The notes beneath the pieces were generated by a model. That model was not told the DNA's origin. It did no database searches and saw only the letters and a list, made by a program, of their open reading frames with translations. DNA of 64,000 bases from Mesostigma viride (Eukaryota; Streptophyta; Mesostigmatophyceae; Mesostigmatales; Mesostigmataceae), in NCBI GenBank assembly GCA_009746045.1, contig RPFO01000369.1:1-64000 (forward strand). Reading direction: 5' to 3'. Of this stretch, positions 20,104-31,328 are shown one piece after another; position 1 is the stretch's first letter, and every line of letters begins with the position of its first letter. The translations under genes were made by a program, and so were the position numbers.

Positions 20104-20500
20104 AGCTGCAACGTACGCGCGTCCGGTGCTCCAGGCCTTGACGAGGTTTCTTGCCGGCGCTCGCGACTAGAGGAGGGCCCCGTCTGTCCGCCACCATCTC
20201 TCGAACCCCGGCCCCTGGTGCATCCCTTCGGACCGCAGGCTCTCCACGAGCTATCTGCGTCCTTGCCCCCACTTCCGGTTCTGGGACCTCCGGATCGTCG
20301 GGTATGTCCATGTCGACCAAATCCCCCTCACTGGACTCCCCATCTGCATCCCGGAATCCTGCGTCAGCAGCCTCCACGGCGCCAACGGGAGTCTGGCCTC
20401 TGGGAAGCGCCTCCGGGGCGTCCCCCTGCACAGCCCACACACAAGATGTCAGGGCGTTAGTCGACGCGTACCTAATACCTGGCTCACGCACCACCCTCAC
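20104..20500 (-). pseudogene. Gypsy B ORF3, N-terminal fragment
   Basis: Minus-strand frame with GDAPEALPRGQTPVGAVEAA and SEGDLVDMDIPDDPEVPEPE, matching the N-terminus of gypsy A ORF3. It is cut at 20104 by copia A and continues at 9572. A candidate splice acceptor GTGCAG ends at 20425 with a branch-point-like GACTAAC about 30 bases upstream (near 20459). Confidence 0.8.
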
Positions 20501-20525
20501 CCTACACCCTACCGGCTGTGGTCTG

Positions 20526-22577
20526 CTAACGCAACTGGTGCGTCTTCTTGTATGCTTCTAGTAAGCGGGCGCACCCCGCTAACTCGGTAGCGGTGCGCCA
20601 GGAGTCCTCAGACTCGTGTTGTGCGAATCGCCATCGCACCCGATATTGTCGCTGGACCCCTCGTCCCCGTTTGACATCCCGGTGACCCACGATTGCGGCC
20701 ACCTCGTCCTCCTGTTCCCCCGTATCCGGATTGAACTCCAGTGGGGCTGGGGGATTGACCCTACCCTGAATGGTGTTCTGGTGATACAACTTGAGCTGGT
20801 CACGGTGAAAACGGTTGGACGTGAGGTTCCATGACACTGGAATGTCCACCTGGAACATGACATCATCGAACTTGGTGAGGACCTTGTAGGGTCCCAGGAA
20901 CATGGGTCGGAGCTTAGTCTTCAGCTCCTTCTCCACCTTGTGCGAAAATCGCCCGATCTGCGGGCCCTCAACCAGGACCCAATCGCCCACCTCGATGGAC
21001 GGCGTCCGGTGATCCCGCTTGCCGGCTGTCCTCGCCAGATACCGCGCTGCCGCTGCGCGATAGCCCTGAACCGCGCTGTTATGCGCCTGGTGCATCCGCT
21101 GCAGCAACCGCTCAACCCCTTGCAGGGTATCCAGCTTGACCTGATCCTCTCCCAGTTCGTGGCTCCCAAGCAAGTCGAGCGGTGTGAGAGGGTGTCGGCC
21201 GGAGTTGAGGAAAAAGGGTGTGAACCCATGGGCGGCCTGGGGGGCATTGTTCAGGGAAAACTCCACCAAGCCCAGAAGTTCTTCCCAATTGCTGCCCACC
21301 GTGTCGGTGTAGTGTCGCATGGTCTCTTGCACCGTGCGGTTCAACCGCTCCACCAGGTGCGACGACGAGCTGTGGTAGGCCGTGCCCAGCGACACCTTGG
21401 TGCCCAGTTGCTCGAAGAACTCCTGCCAGAATTTGGCCGTGAAGAGCTTGTCACGGTCAGAGATGAACTGCCGGCTGAGCCCGTGAAACCGAAACACGTG
21501 CGTCAGGTATATCTTGGCGCACTCCTCCGCTGTGAGGTCGACCGGACACGGAGCCAGGTGACACATGCGCGTCAGGCGGTCCACGAACACCAAGACCATG
21601 CTGTTGCCGTTCTTCGTCTTCTTGAACGGGCCGATGAAGTCCATCATGATAGAATCCCAAGGACCCATAGGATCCGGCAGCGTCTTAGGGACGGCCTGAG
21701 AGCCCGTGTTCCTGGACTTCATGATCTGACACGAGGGGCACTGGCGCACATACGTCTCGATATACTCCTTCATCCCTGGCCAGTAGAAGTGCTTACGTGC
21801 CCGGGGAAGGAGACGGTGACTTCCCTGATGTCCGCCCAGAAGAGAATCATGGAGCTCGTGAAGCAAGGCAGCCCTACATAGCTCAGGAACATACAGCCGC
21901 CATTCCTCCGGCTGGGGACTCACGAACAGGCGCCCCTCCTGGAATTTGCAAGGATAGGCCCCCATCTGCTGGGGATGTGCCCGGATGGCTTCAAGTGCTG
22001 CTTCCTCCGTGATCGTGAACCGGCTGATCAGCATCTCCAAGTCCGACGTGACTGTGAATGCGTCCGCAGCCGGTTCTGTCGCATGCGTACCCGCCTGGTT
22101 GACGAATTCTGAGAAGACTGTGGGAGGGCCGAGCGGCTGAAGCTGAAAAATTCCCTGGGGCGGCACCACATGACTAAGGGGCACGCGCGCATGCGACCCC
22201 TCCCCCTCCCCGGGGGTGTCCACGTCCTCGTGGGCGCTTGGTTGAACCGTCTCCTCCGGGAGGGGTGACAAGTCATCCATGGTGGTGTGCCCAAGATGAA
22301 ACAAGTGGCGGGCCTGGGGAGACCGTGGTTCCACACCGTAGGCGGTCCCCGGGGCGGCCACTGGGACACAGGTGGTATGCAGCACGTCCATGTCCTCGTA
22401 GAACCAATAGTCCGCCCGTCGCGAGAGGGCGTCGGGCACCACATTGTCCGCGCCCTTGACATATTGGATCTTGAACGGCGCAAACTGTGACAGGTACTCC
22501 ATCCACCGCGCCTGGCGGGGCGTCAAGTTGGGCTGCACCAGGAGGTGGGTGAGCGGCCGGTGGTCCGTGTGGATCAC
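20526..22577 (-). CDS. Gypsy B RNase H C-terminus, integrase and chromodomain
   Basis: Open frame of 683 codons. It starts in RNase H (IHTDHRPL, PDALSRR) and passes through a linker that is frameshifted in gypsy A but intact here. It then carries the HHCC zinc region (HELHDSLLGGHQG, CPSC), the D,D,E core (MDFIGPF, FISDRDK, VERLNRT) and a C-terminal chromodomain (VGHRDVKRGRG, YRVRWRFAQHESEDSW). Protein similarity to gypsy A over the shared part is very high. The frame is separated from the upstream RNase H/RT by a one-base deletion near 22586. Confidence 0.9.
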   Translation of the reverse strand: MIHTDHRPLTHLLVQPNLTPRQARWMEYLSQFAPFKIQYVKGADNVVPDALSRRADYWFYEDMDVLHTTCVPVAAPGTAYGVEPRSPQARHLFHLGHTTMDDLSPLPEETVQPSAHEDVDTPGEGEGSHARVPLSHVVPPQGIFQLQPLGPPTVFSEFVNQAGTHATEPAADAFTVTSDLEMLISRFTITEEAALEAIRAHPQQMGAYPCKFQEGRLFVSPQPEEWRLYVPELCRAALLHELHDSLLGGHQGSHRLLPRARKHFYWPGMKEYIETYVRQCPSCQIMKSRNTGSQAVPKTLPDPMGPWDSIMMDFIGPFKKTKNGNSMVLVFVDRLTRMCHLAPCPVDLTAEECAKIYLTHVFRFHGLSRQFISDRDKLFTAKFWQEFFEQLGTKVSLGTAYHSSSSHLVERLNRTVQETMRHYTDTVGSNWEELLGLVEFSLNNAPQAAHGFTPFFLNSGRHPLTPLDLLGSHELGEDQVKLDTLQGVERLLQRMHQAHNSAVQGYRAAAARYLARTAGKRDHRTPSIEVGDWVLVEGPQIGRFSHKVEKELKTKLRPMFLGPYKVLTKFDDVMFQVDIPVSWNLTSNRFHRDQLKLYHQNTIQGRVNPPAPLEFNPDTGEQEDEVAAIVGHRDVKRGRGVQRQYRVRWRFAQHESEDSWRTATELAGCARLLEAYKKTHQLR

Positions 22578-24023
22578 CAGGCGATGGGGTCGAGATCCCC
22601 CTGCTCACTGATGGCCACCGAAAACTGGGCCCCCAAGAGATGATGACGCCACGTGTGGCAGCTGTAGACGACTGCCAGGAGTTCCTGCTGATGCACTGGA
22701 TAATTCCGCTCCGCCGGAATCATCGTACGTGAGATGTACTCGATGGGCTGAAGGCCCTTGCCGTGGTCCTGCAGGAGAACACCCCCGATGGCCACCTTGC
22801 TGGCGTCAGTGGCCACAACGAAAGGAAGGGCCGGATCCGGCAGGATAAGGACTGGCGCTGTGGTGAGGTGGCGCTTGAGCGCCTCGAAAGCCTGTTGGCA
22901 CTGCTCAGCCCAAAGGAACGGTTGACCCTTCTTGAGAAGAGCGTTGATCGGGGCGGCGATGGTGGCAAACCGCGGGATGAACCGTCGGTAGTAAGAAGCC
23001 AATCCCAGGAAGCTGCGCACCCCTTTCACGTCCGTAGGGACAGGCCATTGCTGAACGGACTCGATCTTCTCAGGGTCGGTCGCGATGCCGTCCGCGGACA
23101 AGGTATGGCCCAGAAACGGCACGCAGCGGCCGGCGCGCACCTTGGCCTTCCGCGCCGAAAGGTGCTCATCCTCCATGATCTGCAGCACGGCGTCCACATC
23201 CTCTAGGTGCTCCTCGAACGTCTTGGAGTACACCAGGATGTCGTCCAGATACGCCAGCGCGCACGTGCGCTTGTAGGTCCAGGGCGGGCGCGCCCCCTTC
23301 TGCGGGTCCGCCAGGTCCTGGGAACCTGCGGCAAGTGGGCTGTGCCCATCACCGGACGGAGGATGTCATTCATCAGCATCTGGAAGGACGCAGGCGAATT
23401 GCACAGCCCCATTGCCGCCACCCGAAACTGATAGTGACCGAAGGGCGTAGCGAACGCGGTCTTGTGGCAGTCTTCTGGCGCGATGCGCAGCTGCCAAAAC
23501 CCGTCCGCACAGTCGATGACGGTGAAACACGTGGCCCCCTGGACACGGTTGAAGATGTCGTCGATCCGCGGTAGAGGATACCGGGACTTGACGGTGATGG
23601 CGTTCAGCTTCCGGTAATCCGTCACCAGACGCCACTTGCCCCTGGCTTGGGAACGAGCAGCACGCCCGCTGAGAAGGGGCTGTTGCTGGGTTCAATGAGC
23701 CCAGCGTCGAGCAGTGAAATGAGGATCTTCTTGAGCTCCACCAGCTCGACTGGGCCCATGCGGTACATGGGAGACACGGTAGGCCCGGAACCCTCCTGGA
23801 GCTGGACACGATGTAACACCGATCGATTGGGAGGGAACTGGGGGGTGCGATCCGCAAAAAGGGTAGTGCGCTTCTCCAGGACGGCATTGAACCGCGCCAG
23901 CTCATCCGGTGTGAATCCGGCACCAATCTCGTTAAGCAGAGCCTGAGTGCTATCCAGGTCTATGCGATACATCGCGTACTCCTTGCCCTTCCGGAGCTGG
24001 CGCGCCAGCGTCTTGCTACTCAT
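22574..24023 (-). pseudogene. Gypsy B reverse transcriptase and RNase H N-part, frameshifted
   Basis: Three consecutive minus frames. 24023-23622: RT N-terminus (SPMYRMGPVELVELKK, SNSPFSAGVLLVPKPG). 23625-23203: TDYRKLNAITVKSRYPLPRIDD, FTVIDCADGFWQL and FGHYQFRVAAMGLCNSPASFQ. 23260-22574: the catalytic YLDD (23240-23251), FLGHTLSADG, FLGLASYYRRFI, then RNase H with VATDASKVAIGG. About 25 extra residues, mostly basic and Pro-rich, lie between the AMGLCNSPASFQ motif and YLDD, which is unusual. Frame changes occur near 23630 and 23330. Confidence 0.85.
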
Positions 24024-24145
24024 CAGGATCTGGGACGCTGGTCGAGGCCCGTCCGCCGAGCGCTCGTGTGTAATGTTATGGACCTCCGCGGCCTGTGCCC
24101 TATACTCGCTGTCTGGGCACCAGAATGAACCATCCGGAAACCAAA

Positions 24146-25747
24146 CTACCCGCGGCGCACACTGATGTCCACATCCTGCTTGTCCAGCCAGTCCACTCCA
24201 ATGATGATGTCGGCAGCGCCCAGCGGCGCAATAGTCGCCACCAGGTCCACCGGCGTGCCCTGCAGCACACCCTTGATGTCTGCTAGGCCCGGCGATTGGT
24301 GTCGCCGACCGTCTGAGTAGGTGACATATACTGCCGTGGTGTGAGGCCGGGGTACCAGGCCCAGCCGACGCACCAGGGCCTCGTTGATGAAGGACGTGGA
24401 GGCGCCGGTGTCGACCAGGAACTTCACGTCCATGATCGTTTTCTCCTTCAAATACGGATCAAGGACGGTGGGAGGGACCAATAACCCTCCGCTGAAAAGA
24501 AACAGATGCCGCGAATCTCCTTGAGATGCACGCGCCGCCGGTTGGGTGGACGCGTCTGCGGCCACGTTATTGACGTCTACCTCTACTCTAGTTGACTCCG
24601 CGTCTGGGCTACCATCTGATTTTTCTACCCTATCCCCTACCCCGGGACCCAAGCCCATGGGCAGGGCTACTACTCCCGAGGAGCGGTGGGACGGGAGGCC
24701 GCCTCGCCCGACCACCCGCCCTCTTCCCCCCCTCCTCCTCTTCGTCAGCCCCCTCCTCGTCGTCGTACTCGTAGCCAGCCACTGCCTGCGTTTGGCCGGA
24801 AGAGGAGGACTGTCGCCGCGCCTCCATCTCGTTGACCGCACGCAACACACCCTTGGTAGAGCTGGTCGCGGGTGGTCGCGGCTGCTGGTACTGCGTCGGG
24901 ACCTGTCTGGCGTGCTGCAGGCGAGCCGCACGCTCACCCGCGTTGCGGGGTCGGTCCCGAGGACCGGAGGAGTCGGGCGGCTGCCGAAGGCCGGGCCGGA
25001 GAAACGAACACTGGGTGTCCCTTCTCCTGTCCCACGACTGGCGTTCTTGCCCCGGAGCTTGGGGCAGTCGCGCTTGAGGTGCCCCACCTCGCTGCACATG
25101 AAGCAGCGCGCCTTGCTAGCGTCGATCGCGTTGACGCCATGGTCAGTGTAGCCCTCGTCAGGGTCGTCGAGGTACTCGTCCTCCTCCTCGCCGGCGAAAT
25201 CAGTGGAGTACATCTGATTCACCCGTCGCGGGGGAGCAGGTCTGAAGAAACGGCGCACTGAGGGGGCACGCCCGCGAGCCACTACGTCGGCCACCTGTAG
25301 GAGATACCTCTGGATATTCAAGATGTCCCACTCTTCCCAAGGGACATCAGCATAGTGCTTGAATACCTCGTCCTGCAGCTCGGGGCAGAGTGCCTCGATG
25401 AACCTGCTCTTGTACTCGTACCAGGTCATGTCAGCCAGGTAGGCGGCGCTGGACTCGAACTTAGACAGAAACTCGCGATATGGGGTGGTCCCCTGGCGCA
25501 GCTTGCTGAAGGCCATCCGCTCGTGGAGTGTAGCATCTGGGGGCACCAGCTTGCGACGCACTCGGTCCATCAGTTCCGCCAAGGTTTGCGGGTATGACTG
25601 GGACGCGATGCTCTCACAGTTCAAGATGCTTATCACCGAGGGGTCCATACAGGAGTTAATCACGAGATCAATCAGATCGTGGTGGCCAGCTGCCAGTTGT
25701 GATGGTTGCGCCAGATGGTATACTGCCGTCGCCACATGCGTCCCCAT
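24146..25747 (-). CDS. Gypsy B gag C-part with zinc knuckle, and aspartic protease
   Basis: 533-codon frame. The first half is a retrotransposon gag domain (HERMAFSKLRQGTTPYREFLSKFE, FIEALCPELQDEVF). A CCHC knuckle CFMCSEVGHLKRDC follows (about 25063-25104), then a low-complexity linker. The C-terminus is a retropepsin: VKFLVDTGASTSFINEALV with catalytic DTGA, and ADIIIGVDWLDKQDVDI, the IIG-type motif. The protease sits between gag and RT, the normal Ty3/gypsy order. The first Met is not the real start; gag begins upstream in another frame. Confidence 0.85.
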   Translation of the reverse strand: MGTHVATAVYHLAQPSQLAAGHHDLIDLVINSCMDPSVISILNCESIASQSYPQTLAELMDRVRRKLVPPDATLHERMAFSKLRQGTTPYREFLSKFESSAAYLADMTWYEYKSRFIEALCPELQDEVFKHYADVPWEEWDILNIQRYLLQVADVVARGRAPSVRRFFRPAPPRRVNQMYSTDFAGEEEDEYLDDPDEGYTDHGVNAIDASKARCFMCSEVGHLKRDCPKLRGKNASRGTGEGTPSVRFSGPAFGSRPTPPVLGTDPATRVSVRLACSTPDRSRRSTSSRDHPRPALPRVCCVRSTRWRRGDSPPLPAKRRQWLATSTTTRRGLTKRRRGGRGRVVGRGGLPSHRSSGVVALPMGLGPGVGDRVEKSDGSPDAESTRVEVDVNNVAADASTQPAARASQGDSRHLFLFSGGLLVPPTVLDPYLKEKTIMDVKFLVDTGASTSFINEALVRRLGLVPRPHTTAVYVTYSDGRRHQSPGLADIKGVLQGTPVDLVATIAPLGAADIIIGVDWLDKQDVDISVRRG

Positions 25748-26586
25748 TCCTCTACCTCGCGCGGTTTCATGTCCGCGTGCAGCTTGGGTACATTCTTGAA
25801 ATTGGGCATCGGTGGGGCCTTTACCGCGGCGGTGACGGGCCCACCGACGTCTACGTGGGGGATATCGCCGAAGTCGGGGGGCTGCGACCGGGGGAGAGAG
25901 CTGGATCTGGGCGGCGTACCATGAGTCCGCCGCACCTGGACGGATGAGGGGTGTTCGTACCCCGGGTCATCCAAGGCCACCCTGCTGAAGCTGAGGTTGC
26001 CAGCAGGCGCTGGCGAGGGGACCGCGCTTTGGTCAAGCACCCGTGGGCGCTGCGGTTGAGGTGCCGGGCGCTGGACTGGCGTGTGAGTCTCCTCGTCTCT
26101 GGTGGTGACACTGCTCCTGGTCTCCCCTGGGCTGGTCCGTGGTCTATGAGTACCAACGGGCGGGCCCTGCGTGACAGTTCCCTCGTCCGCCTCGTTAGTC
26201 CCTACCAGGTCATCGAACTCGCCATCTGCCCCTGGGATCTCCCCTTCCTCATCCGAATACCAGAGCGCCGTGGGTAACAGAGACGTGCTGCCGAAGGACA
26301 CTCTGCGTCTGCCCCGGTGTGTGGGGCCCGGTGGAGGTCCCTGGGGCCGCCCCCGACCTGCCCAAGGATGCGTTGGCCGCCCGGTGGCTGACTGCTGATG
26401 GCGGTAGTGCAGGGTATCTTCATGCTCGTCCCCTGCTGCTCAGGATCCGATGGTGGCCATTGTGGTCTCGTCTGGAGTTGTTGTTGTTGTAACCGGGGTT
26501 GCCGTTGTTGCTGCTGCTGCTGCTGTGGTTGCTGCTGTTGCTGCTGCGGTCGTTGCTGCTGCTGCTGCTGTTGCTGTCGTTGCTGC

Positions 26587-26648
<62 letters not shown>

Positions 26649-26945
26649 CGGCTGCGAGCCCCCCTGGAGTATCTCTTGGTCACTTCTGTCGTCTTCCTGC
26701 CTTGTCAAGGCGTCTAGATTGTCCCCATCCGCTGGGGAACTAGATCTGGATCGTAGGGAGCCTTCCACAGGTCTCTCCATGACCTCACCTGTACCTGTCT
26801 CTACTTGGACTTGTGGTGGTACCTCTAGCCCTTCTGTACCGTGCTCGTGGTTGTCTACCGGTTCTATCTCTCTATTATCTGAATCTCTCTCCCTAAGCTC
26901 GTCTTCTGTCTCTCTGGCGTTCCTTGTTTGGTACCGTGTTGGCAT
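25672..26945 (-). pseudogene. Gypsy B gag N-terminal region with polyQ, frameshifted
   Basis: Starts MPTRYQTRNARETEDELRER at 26945, is acidic and then enters a glutamine tract (about 26658-26476). A second frame (26301-25672) continues with Pro/Ser-rich sequence to a basic, Trp-rich segment (EEWGRMWRRQYTIWRNHHNW) that leads into the 25747 frame. Frame changes probably reflect decay or sequence error in repetitive DNA. The N-terminus of such gag proteins is poorly conserved, so assignment rests on position. Confidence 0.65.
26476..26658 (-). repeat. CAG/CAA polyglutamine-coding tract
   Basis: Read on the minus strand this is a mixed CAG/CAA run with occasional Arg, Pro or Leu codons, coding for about 60 residues in gypsy B gag. 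Mixed codons make it a moderately interrupted microsatellite. Confidence 0.8.
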
Positions 26946-28130
26946 GGTGCTCGTACCGGTACCTTACACAGCAGGCATCACCTCCCCAGGAAGAAGAGAG
27001 AGAGAAAGAGCAACCACGTGCTATGGATCTATAGATATAGAACCTAGTATTACTTCCTAGTAATAGTATCCTCTACTGTTTGCTAGGGCCAATGGTCAAC
27101 TGAGAGAAGGTAACTGTAACTGCTGTCCCCTCCCCCTGGCTGCTGAGCGTGGGTGGCTTGGAGCATTCACGTGTGATGTGCATCCCCTCAGGCAATGGCA
27201 TGTGTTCCCTAACAAACCTATCTGCATCTGTAATGTTATCAAACCCTTTCCATTAGCACTAGAGCCTTGGGACAGTATCTTGTCTTTAATGTGTTCCTCA
27301 CAAGTCTTCCAGCTGTAGAATATAGCAGGTCTACCCTTTCCCCGTCGTGAGCTACTGCGTAGTAAGGAAATCCAGACTGTCCACCCTTGTTTATTTTACG
27401 TCGGGGCATGTTACATCATAGTCTGGCAGCGGCTTGCAAGCAAGAGAGAAGGGGAACCCAGGCTACCTCTAATGCAGTGACCTTAAACAAACGAGGAGAG
27501 AGCACGGAGTGTAGCACAGCACACGCCCCCAGCCTTCCGCGGCGAAGGGGCTATACAACGATTACACGGAGGTAAACACCGTCAACACAGTCGGCAACAG
27601 CCAGACGGTATTCACCCCCACAACAGGTAAAACAACGAATGGTTGTCGTCCGCAACTTCCATTCGCACCAACGACATTCACACCCTATAGAGGCACAACG
27701 TATAACGAGAACCCCTACGCGTGCGAACCCGGAGAGGAAGCGAGCACGCCAGCTAGCCTTCCACAGGCATCGCTTGCAAAGAATCTATCTAGGGGACGAA
27801 CCATATTCGATGACGTTAAATCCTCCTGAGCTGGCCGCCACCCGGTGTCGTTGAAGGCAAGCCCTGGCCGCCACTAGGTGTCGTTGAAAGCAGGAGAGCT
27901 GAACGCTATCGTTTACAGCACCTCACCACAGGACTATTGCTAGCCCCGCCGAGTATCCCAGACTGGCCGCTTGCTGGCTAGGTCGTCGTTGAATCCCTTT
28001 ACGGGCTGGCCGCCGACCAGTCAGCAGTCGTTGAATTCCGGAACCTCTACCTACGTCAAACTCAGCCTTGGTATCCTAATTGGCTCACTAACCCTCTCCG
28101 CGAGAGTTAGCTAACCTTTCCAGCACATTT
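26946..28130 (-). other. Gypsy B 5' leader
   Basis: Non-coding leader between primer-binding site and gag start. It contains four spaced copies of a motif that on the plus strand starts CTGGCCGC and ends TCGTTGAA (27831-27855, 27864-27888, 27963-27993, 28005-28034). These could be packaging or dimerisation signals. No ORF is supported. Confidence 0.6.
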
Positions 28131-28143
28131 CCTCCGATAACCA
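28131..28143 (-). promoter_or_regulatory. Primer-binding site of gypsy B
   Basis: On the minus strand TGGTTATCGGAGG follows the 5' LTR end after one base. It shares TATCGGAGG with the primer site of the giant element (39542-39553) and resembles the initiator-Met complement used by many plant elements, with differences. Confidence 0.65.
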
Positions 28144-28144
28144 G

Positions 28145-28731
28145 TGTTACGTCCCAGCCCAGACACTCCTAGCCTGAGCTACGTAGCGAAAGACCCTTCT
28201 TGCCGGAATTAGGAATAATTCAAGGTAGCCTAAAGTAGGTTGCGCTTCACGACGTGAGTCGTGAGATATCTGGCATCACGGCTTGATGCCAAGCTAATTA
28301 GTACACACTTATATTGGCTAGCAACACCAATTACAAATGGATAATTTGCCCCGGGCTCAATGTGTAGGCGTATTCGCACTTATCATTCATTAAACCAAGA
28401 GGACGAGACTCTCGTCCTCGGACCAATTTAACCTAGGTTGATTGCGGCGCAGATCATACACGCCAATTTCCTTGGACCAATCCAAGCCAATCATTCCACG
28501 TAGGATCCGGGCCGACATCGACCCTCAACTACAGGATCCACGCCTAGTACTACGGATAGACTCAGAACTGGCGCGGCGCCACCGCACCGGCCCCTAAAAG
28601 GGCAACCTAGGACCAAAATAACTAGTCCAATTCACACAATAGTCAATGTCCATAAAACTTAGTACAACGGCCACAAGGCCTTAGTAATTTATTCCATTGT
28701 TACGTCCGACCTAAAGGGCCGGGACGTAACA
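28145..28731 (-). repeat. 5' LTR of gypsy B (587 bp)
   Basis: On the minus strand it runs TGTTACGTCC to GGACGTAACA. The first 34 bases form a perfect 10-base inverted repeat whose changed bases compensate those in the gypsy A LTR. A conserved 21-base palindrome lies at 28399-28419. It abuts gypsy C internal sequence at 28732. Confidence 0.85.
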
Positions 28732-29551
28732 CGGCCGCGATGATCAGCGACCGATTGGCTACTCAGAATTAATTGTTGCGTGTGTTTTCTTTTCCTGTGC
28801 TTCTTCACCTCTATGACGGTCGAGACCGGCTATACCCTCCCCTCCAGGGGGAGGGGGAGGAGTGTTGCGTGCCCGACCCTTGGAACGGGCGCAACAATGG
28901 AATAAATGATGTATTTTGGCTTGTTGTCATACCTAGTCCGTAGGACTTTGGGACTCATTTCGGGAGTCGGGACTTAATTTGGGAATTGTCCCTTGTTGGT
29001 CAGGACTTTTGCATGGAACTATGATAGTTTGTGTGATTCGGACCAGTTATTTTGGGCCTAGGTTGATGTATGCGATCTTCTAGGGGCCGGTGCAGTCGCG
29101 CCGCGCTGCGTACTTTATAGCTGGTTGAGATATTGTACTCATGCGTGGATTCTGTAGCCTGGCGAGGGTCGATGTCGACCCGAGGATCTTGTGTGGACTG
29201 CATGTTTTGGAGTTCTCTGGAAGGTCGGCGCCATGTCGGCGCCTCTTGCCAGCTTGGTGGTAGACCTAGGTGAAATTGGTCCGAGGACGAGAGTCTCGTC
29301 CTCTTGGTTCGGAATGAAATGAGTGTGTTATCACCTGTCTGAACCTGGGGCACTTATCCATTTGTAATTGGTCTTGCTAGCCATTATAAGTGCGTATTAA
29401 TTAGCTTGGCATCAAGTCGCGGTGCCAGATATCTCACGACCCCAGTCGTGAAGCGCAATCTGCATTAGGCCACCTTGATTCTTCCTATTACCGGCACAGT
29501 TGATCTTTCGCGACGTAGCTCAGGTTTACGTGTAAATCTGGGTTCGTTACA
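28732..29551 (+). mobile_element. Gypsy C: 3' end and LTR
   Basis: 28732-28862 is the non-coding 3' end of a plus-strand gypsy, ending in a G-rich polypurine tract. The LTR runs 28863-29551 (TGTTGCGT to TCGTTACA, 689 bp). It is homologous to the gypsy A LTR and carries the conserved palindrome at 29283-29303. The remainder of the element is not present on this side; gypsy B interrupts it. Confidence 0.8.
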
Positions 29552-30160
29552 CAATGAGGGTTCAACCCATAGGGCGCACCATGCTATGGGTCAAATGCGC
29601 CGTGCATGTGGCATGGCCGTCTATGGTGCCATGGCACATCCTCTCTATTTTGAAATGATATGGTGTTGAAATGGACACACTAGGATGATGCTATTTCACA
29701 AGAAATATGATTACTAAAGATATCAAATATAGGGCACTTGTAATGAGGGTCCAGCTCATAGCATGCACCATGCTATATAAACAAATGCATAGATAATAAC
29801 CCACCGCACGTGGTGCAGCACAACTGTCAATGCATAAGACGGCAACACATGTAAATCCACGACGTGGTGCAAGTCCACATTCTGAAAATGTTGAAAAGAA
29901 AGGCATCGCCATATCATCATACTAATCATCTTGTGTGCCTGTCTGACAGGCAAACGCATACGAAGCAACAATATAGCCTGAGAAACTCATGGCCACGTGC
30001 ATACCATGCATGAATGTCCGGGAACATCGGTTAACCGCAAATATCTTTCGGGCCTTGCGAGGTTTGCCCGCGATACGGTTAGCATGGCAAGGAATGCTCC
30101 CCAAGGGACCGCACACACACATGCACGGCTGGGGCTGTCGCAAAGCACTGCAGGCAGTAA
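29552..30160 (+). repeat. ~0.6 kb direct repeat R1
   Basis: Begins CAATGAGGGTTCAACCCATA and ends GCACTGCAGGCAGTAATAG. A near-identical copy lies at 33013-33637, 3.4 kb downstream in the same orientation. Function is unknown; the pair could be terminal repeats or a segmental duplication. Confidence 0.75.
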
Positions 30161-31328
30161 TAGCCTACCATGGGTATTGCATGTTACTACGAGGAATCCA
30201 CAGCCTCTATTACAAACACGCAAAAGGTTCATGCATTATAATGACAGTTGTGAACTTCCAAGCGCTTAACTTCGCAACCAAGCCCAAATACCTATTCAAT
30301 TATCAGAGTTTATGACAAGGTGCTGCCGTTAAGGTAGGACAAGAATAGCATCAGGCAAGATATGTATACAAGCATGAATGGACACCCATACCCAGTTCTC
30401 TAAACCTCTACCTTGCTTTGGGGGACCGTCTTGCAAGGTTTGCTTGTGACATGGGCAACGTAGCAGCCGGAACTGTCATGGATCTTAGAGAAAGCACCCA
30501 CGTTTACGCAACGGGGCGCAGCCGCAGAGCGCAGCATTATGCAATAACCCTACCTTGAAGTCACACCGACCATGTGCCGTGATCACATGTGATAAAAACT
30601 GGCAGAGTTACGAACCAAAAGTTGCCATAAACCTTCTCCCAGCCGGATGCTGGTAATCTTCACACGCCTCGACACCCGGAATCATGAAGCGCGCACTAGC
30701 TACTTAAGGTACGGTCCTCCACGGGCCACCTTTTCTTGAGCATAAAGTACATAACCTCAGCGACACTGCCTGGCCGAGCGAGGTCTTCAGTCTCCCACTA
30801 CGTAAGGTTCGCTACCCATCGCCTCGAGTGAAATCTGAATTCCTTGCTGCTCCTTGCTCCTTCGACCAAGAAGGACCCTACGTGATAAAGGACGTGTCTT
30901 GATCAATCAATCGCCCAACACGGCCGCCAAAAATCCTCATGATTTAAAGCCGAGGCTCACAGCCCAACCATCAAGGACTGCGGACAGTTCATCGCCAGTG
31001 CCAAGATTAGGAGCACCCGAGGATACCTCGGCATACGACATCGCGACCGAAGCAGTCGTGACGAAAAGACAGTCTCCTTCTGCAGCCGACGTTGCTAGCA
31101 TTTGCCTGCATCTGCACCGTTGTCGGCATTCGGCGGTCCGATTAAAAGCCCAAGAAAGTCCAAAAAAGCACCTTTTTCCATGGGGTGGCCACGGAGCATC
31201 TGACATGGGGTGGCCGTGAAAATTAGATATTCTTTTAGGCCTTGAAGTCAGCTTTCATCCTATCCAATAAAAAGCGCATTCTGACCATTAGTTAAGTAGT
31301 AACCACCAATAGAGTAACCATGCCTCCA
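30161..31328. other. Unassigned intergenic stretch
   Basis: No gene or element recognised. Open frames such as 30854-31219 lack any family motif. Confidence 0.3.

Larger units (their letters stand above)
9120..28731 (-). mobile_element. Gypsy B: minus-strand Ty3/gypsy chromovirus, interrupted
   Basis: Read right to left: 5' LTR (28731-28145), primer-binding site, 1.2 kb leader, gag with polyQ and zinc knuckle, protease, RT, RNase H, integrase-chromodomain, ORF3. Copia A sits inside ORF3. The left end is lost at the gypsy A LTR. Several frameshifts (near 22586, 23330, 23630 and in gag) indicate decay or sequence errors. Confidence 0.85.

Noticed and set aside
26476-26658. PolyQ host transcription factor
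   Set aside because: The tract is in frame with the start of gypsy B gag, between the leader and the capsid region.
30854-31219. Host protein-coding gene
   Set aside because: Open frame without motif or homologue in the window; composition is not distinctive.
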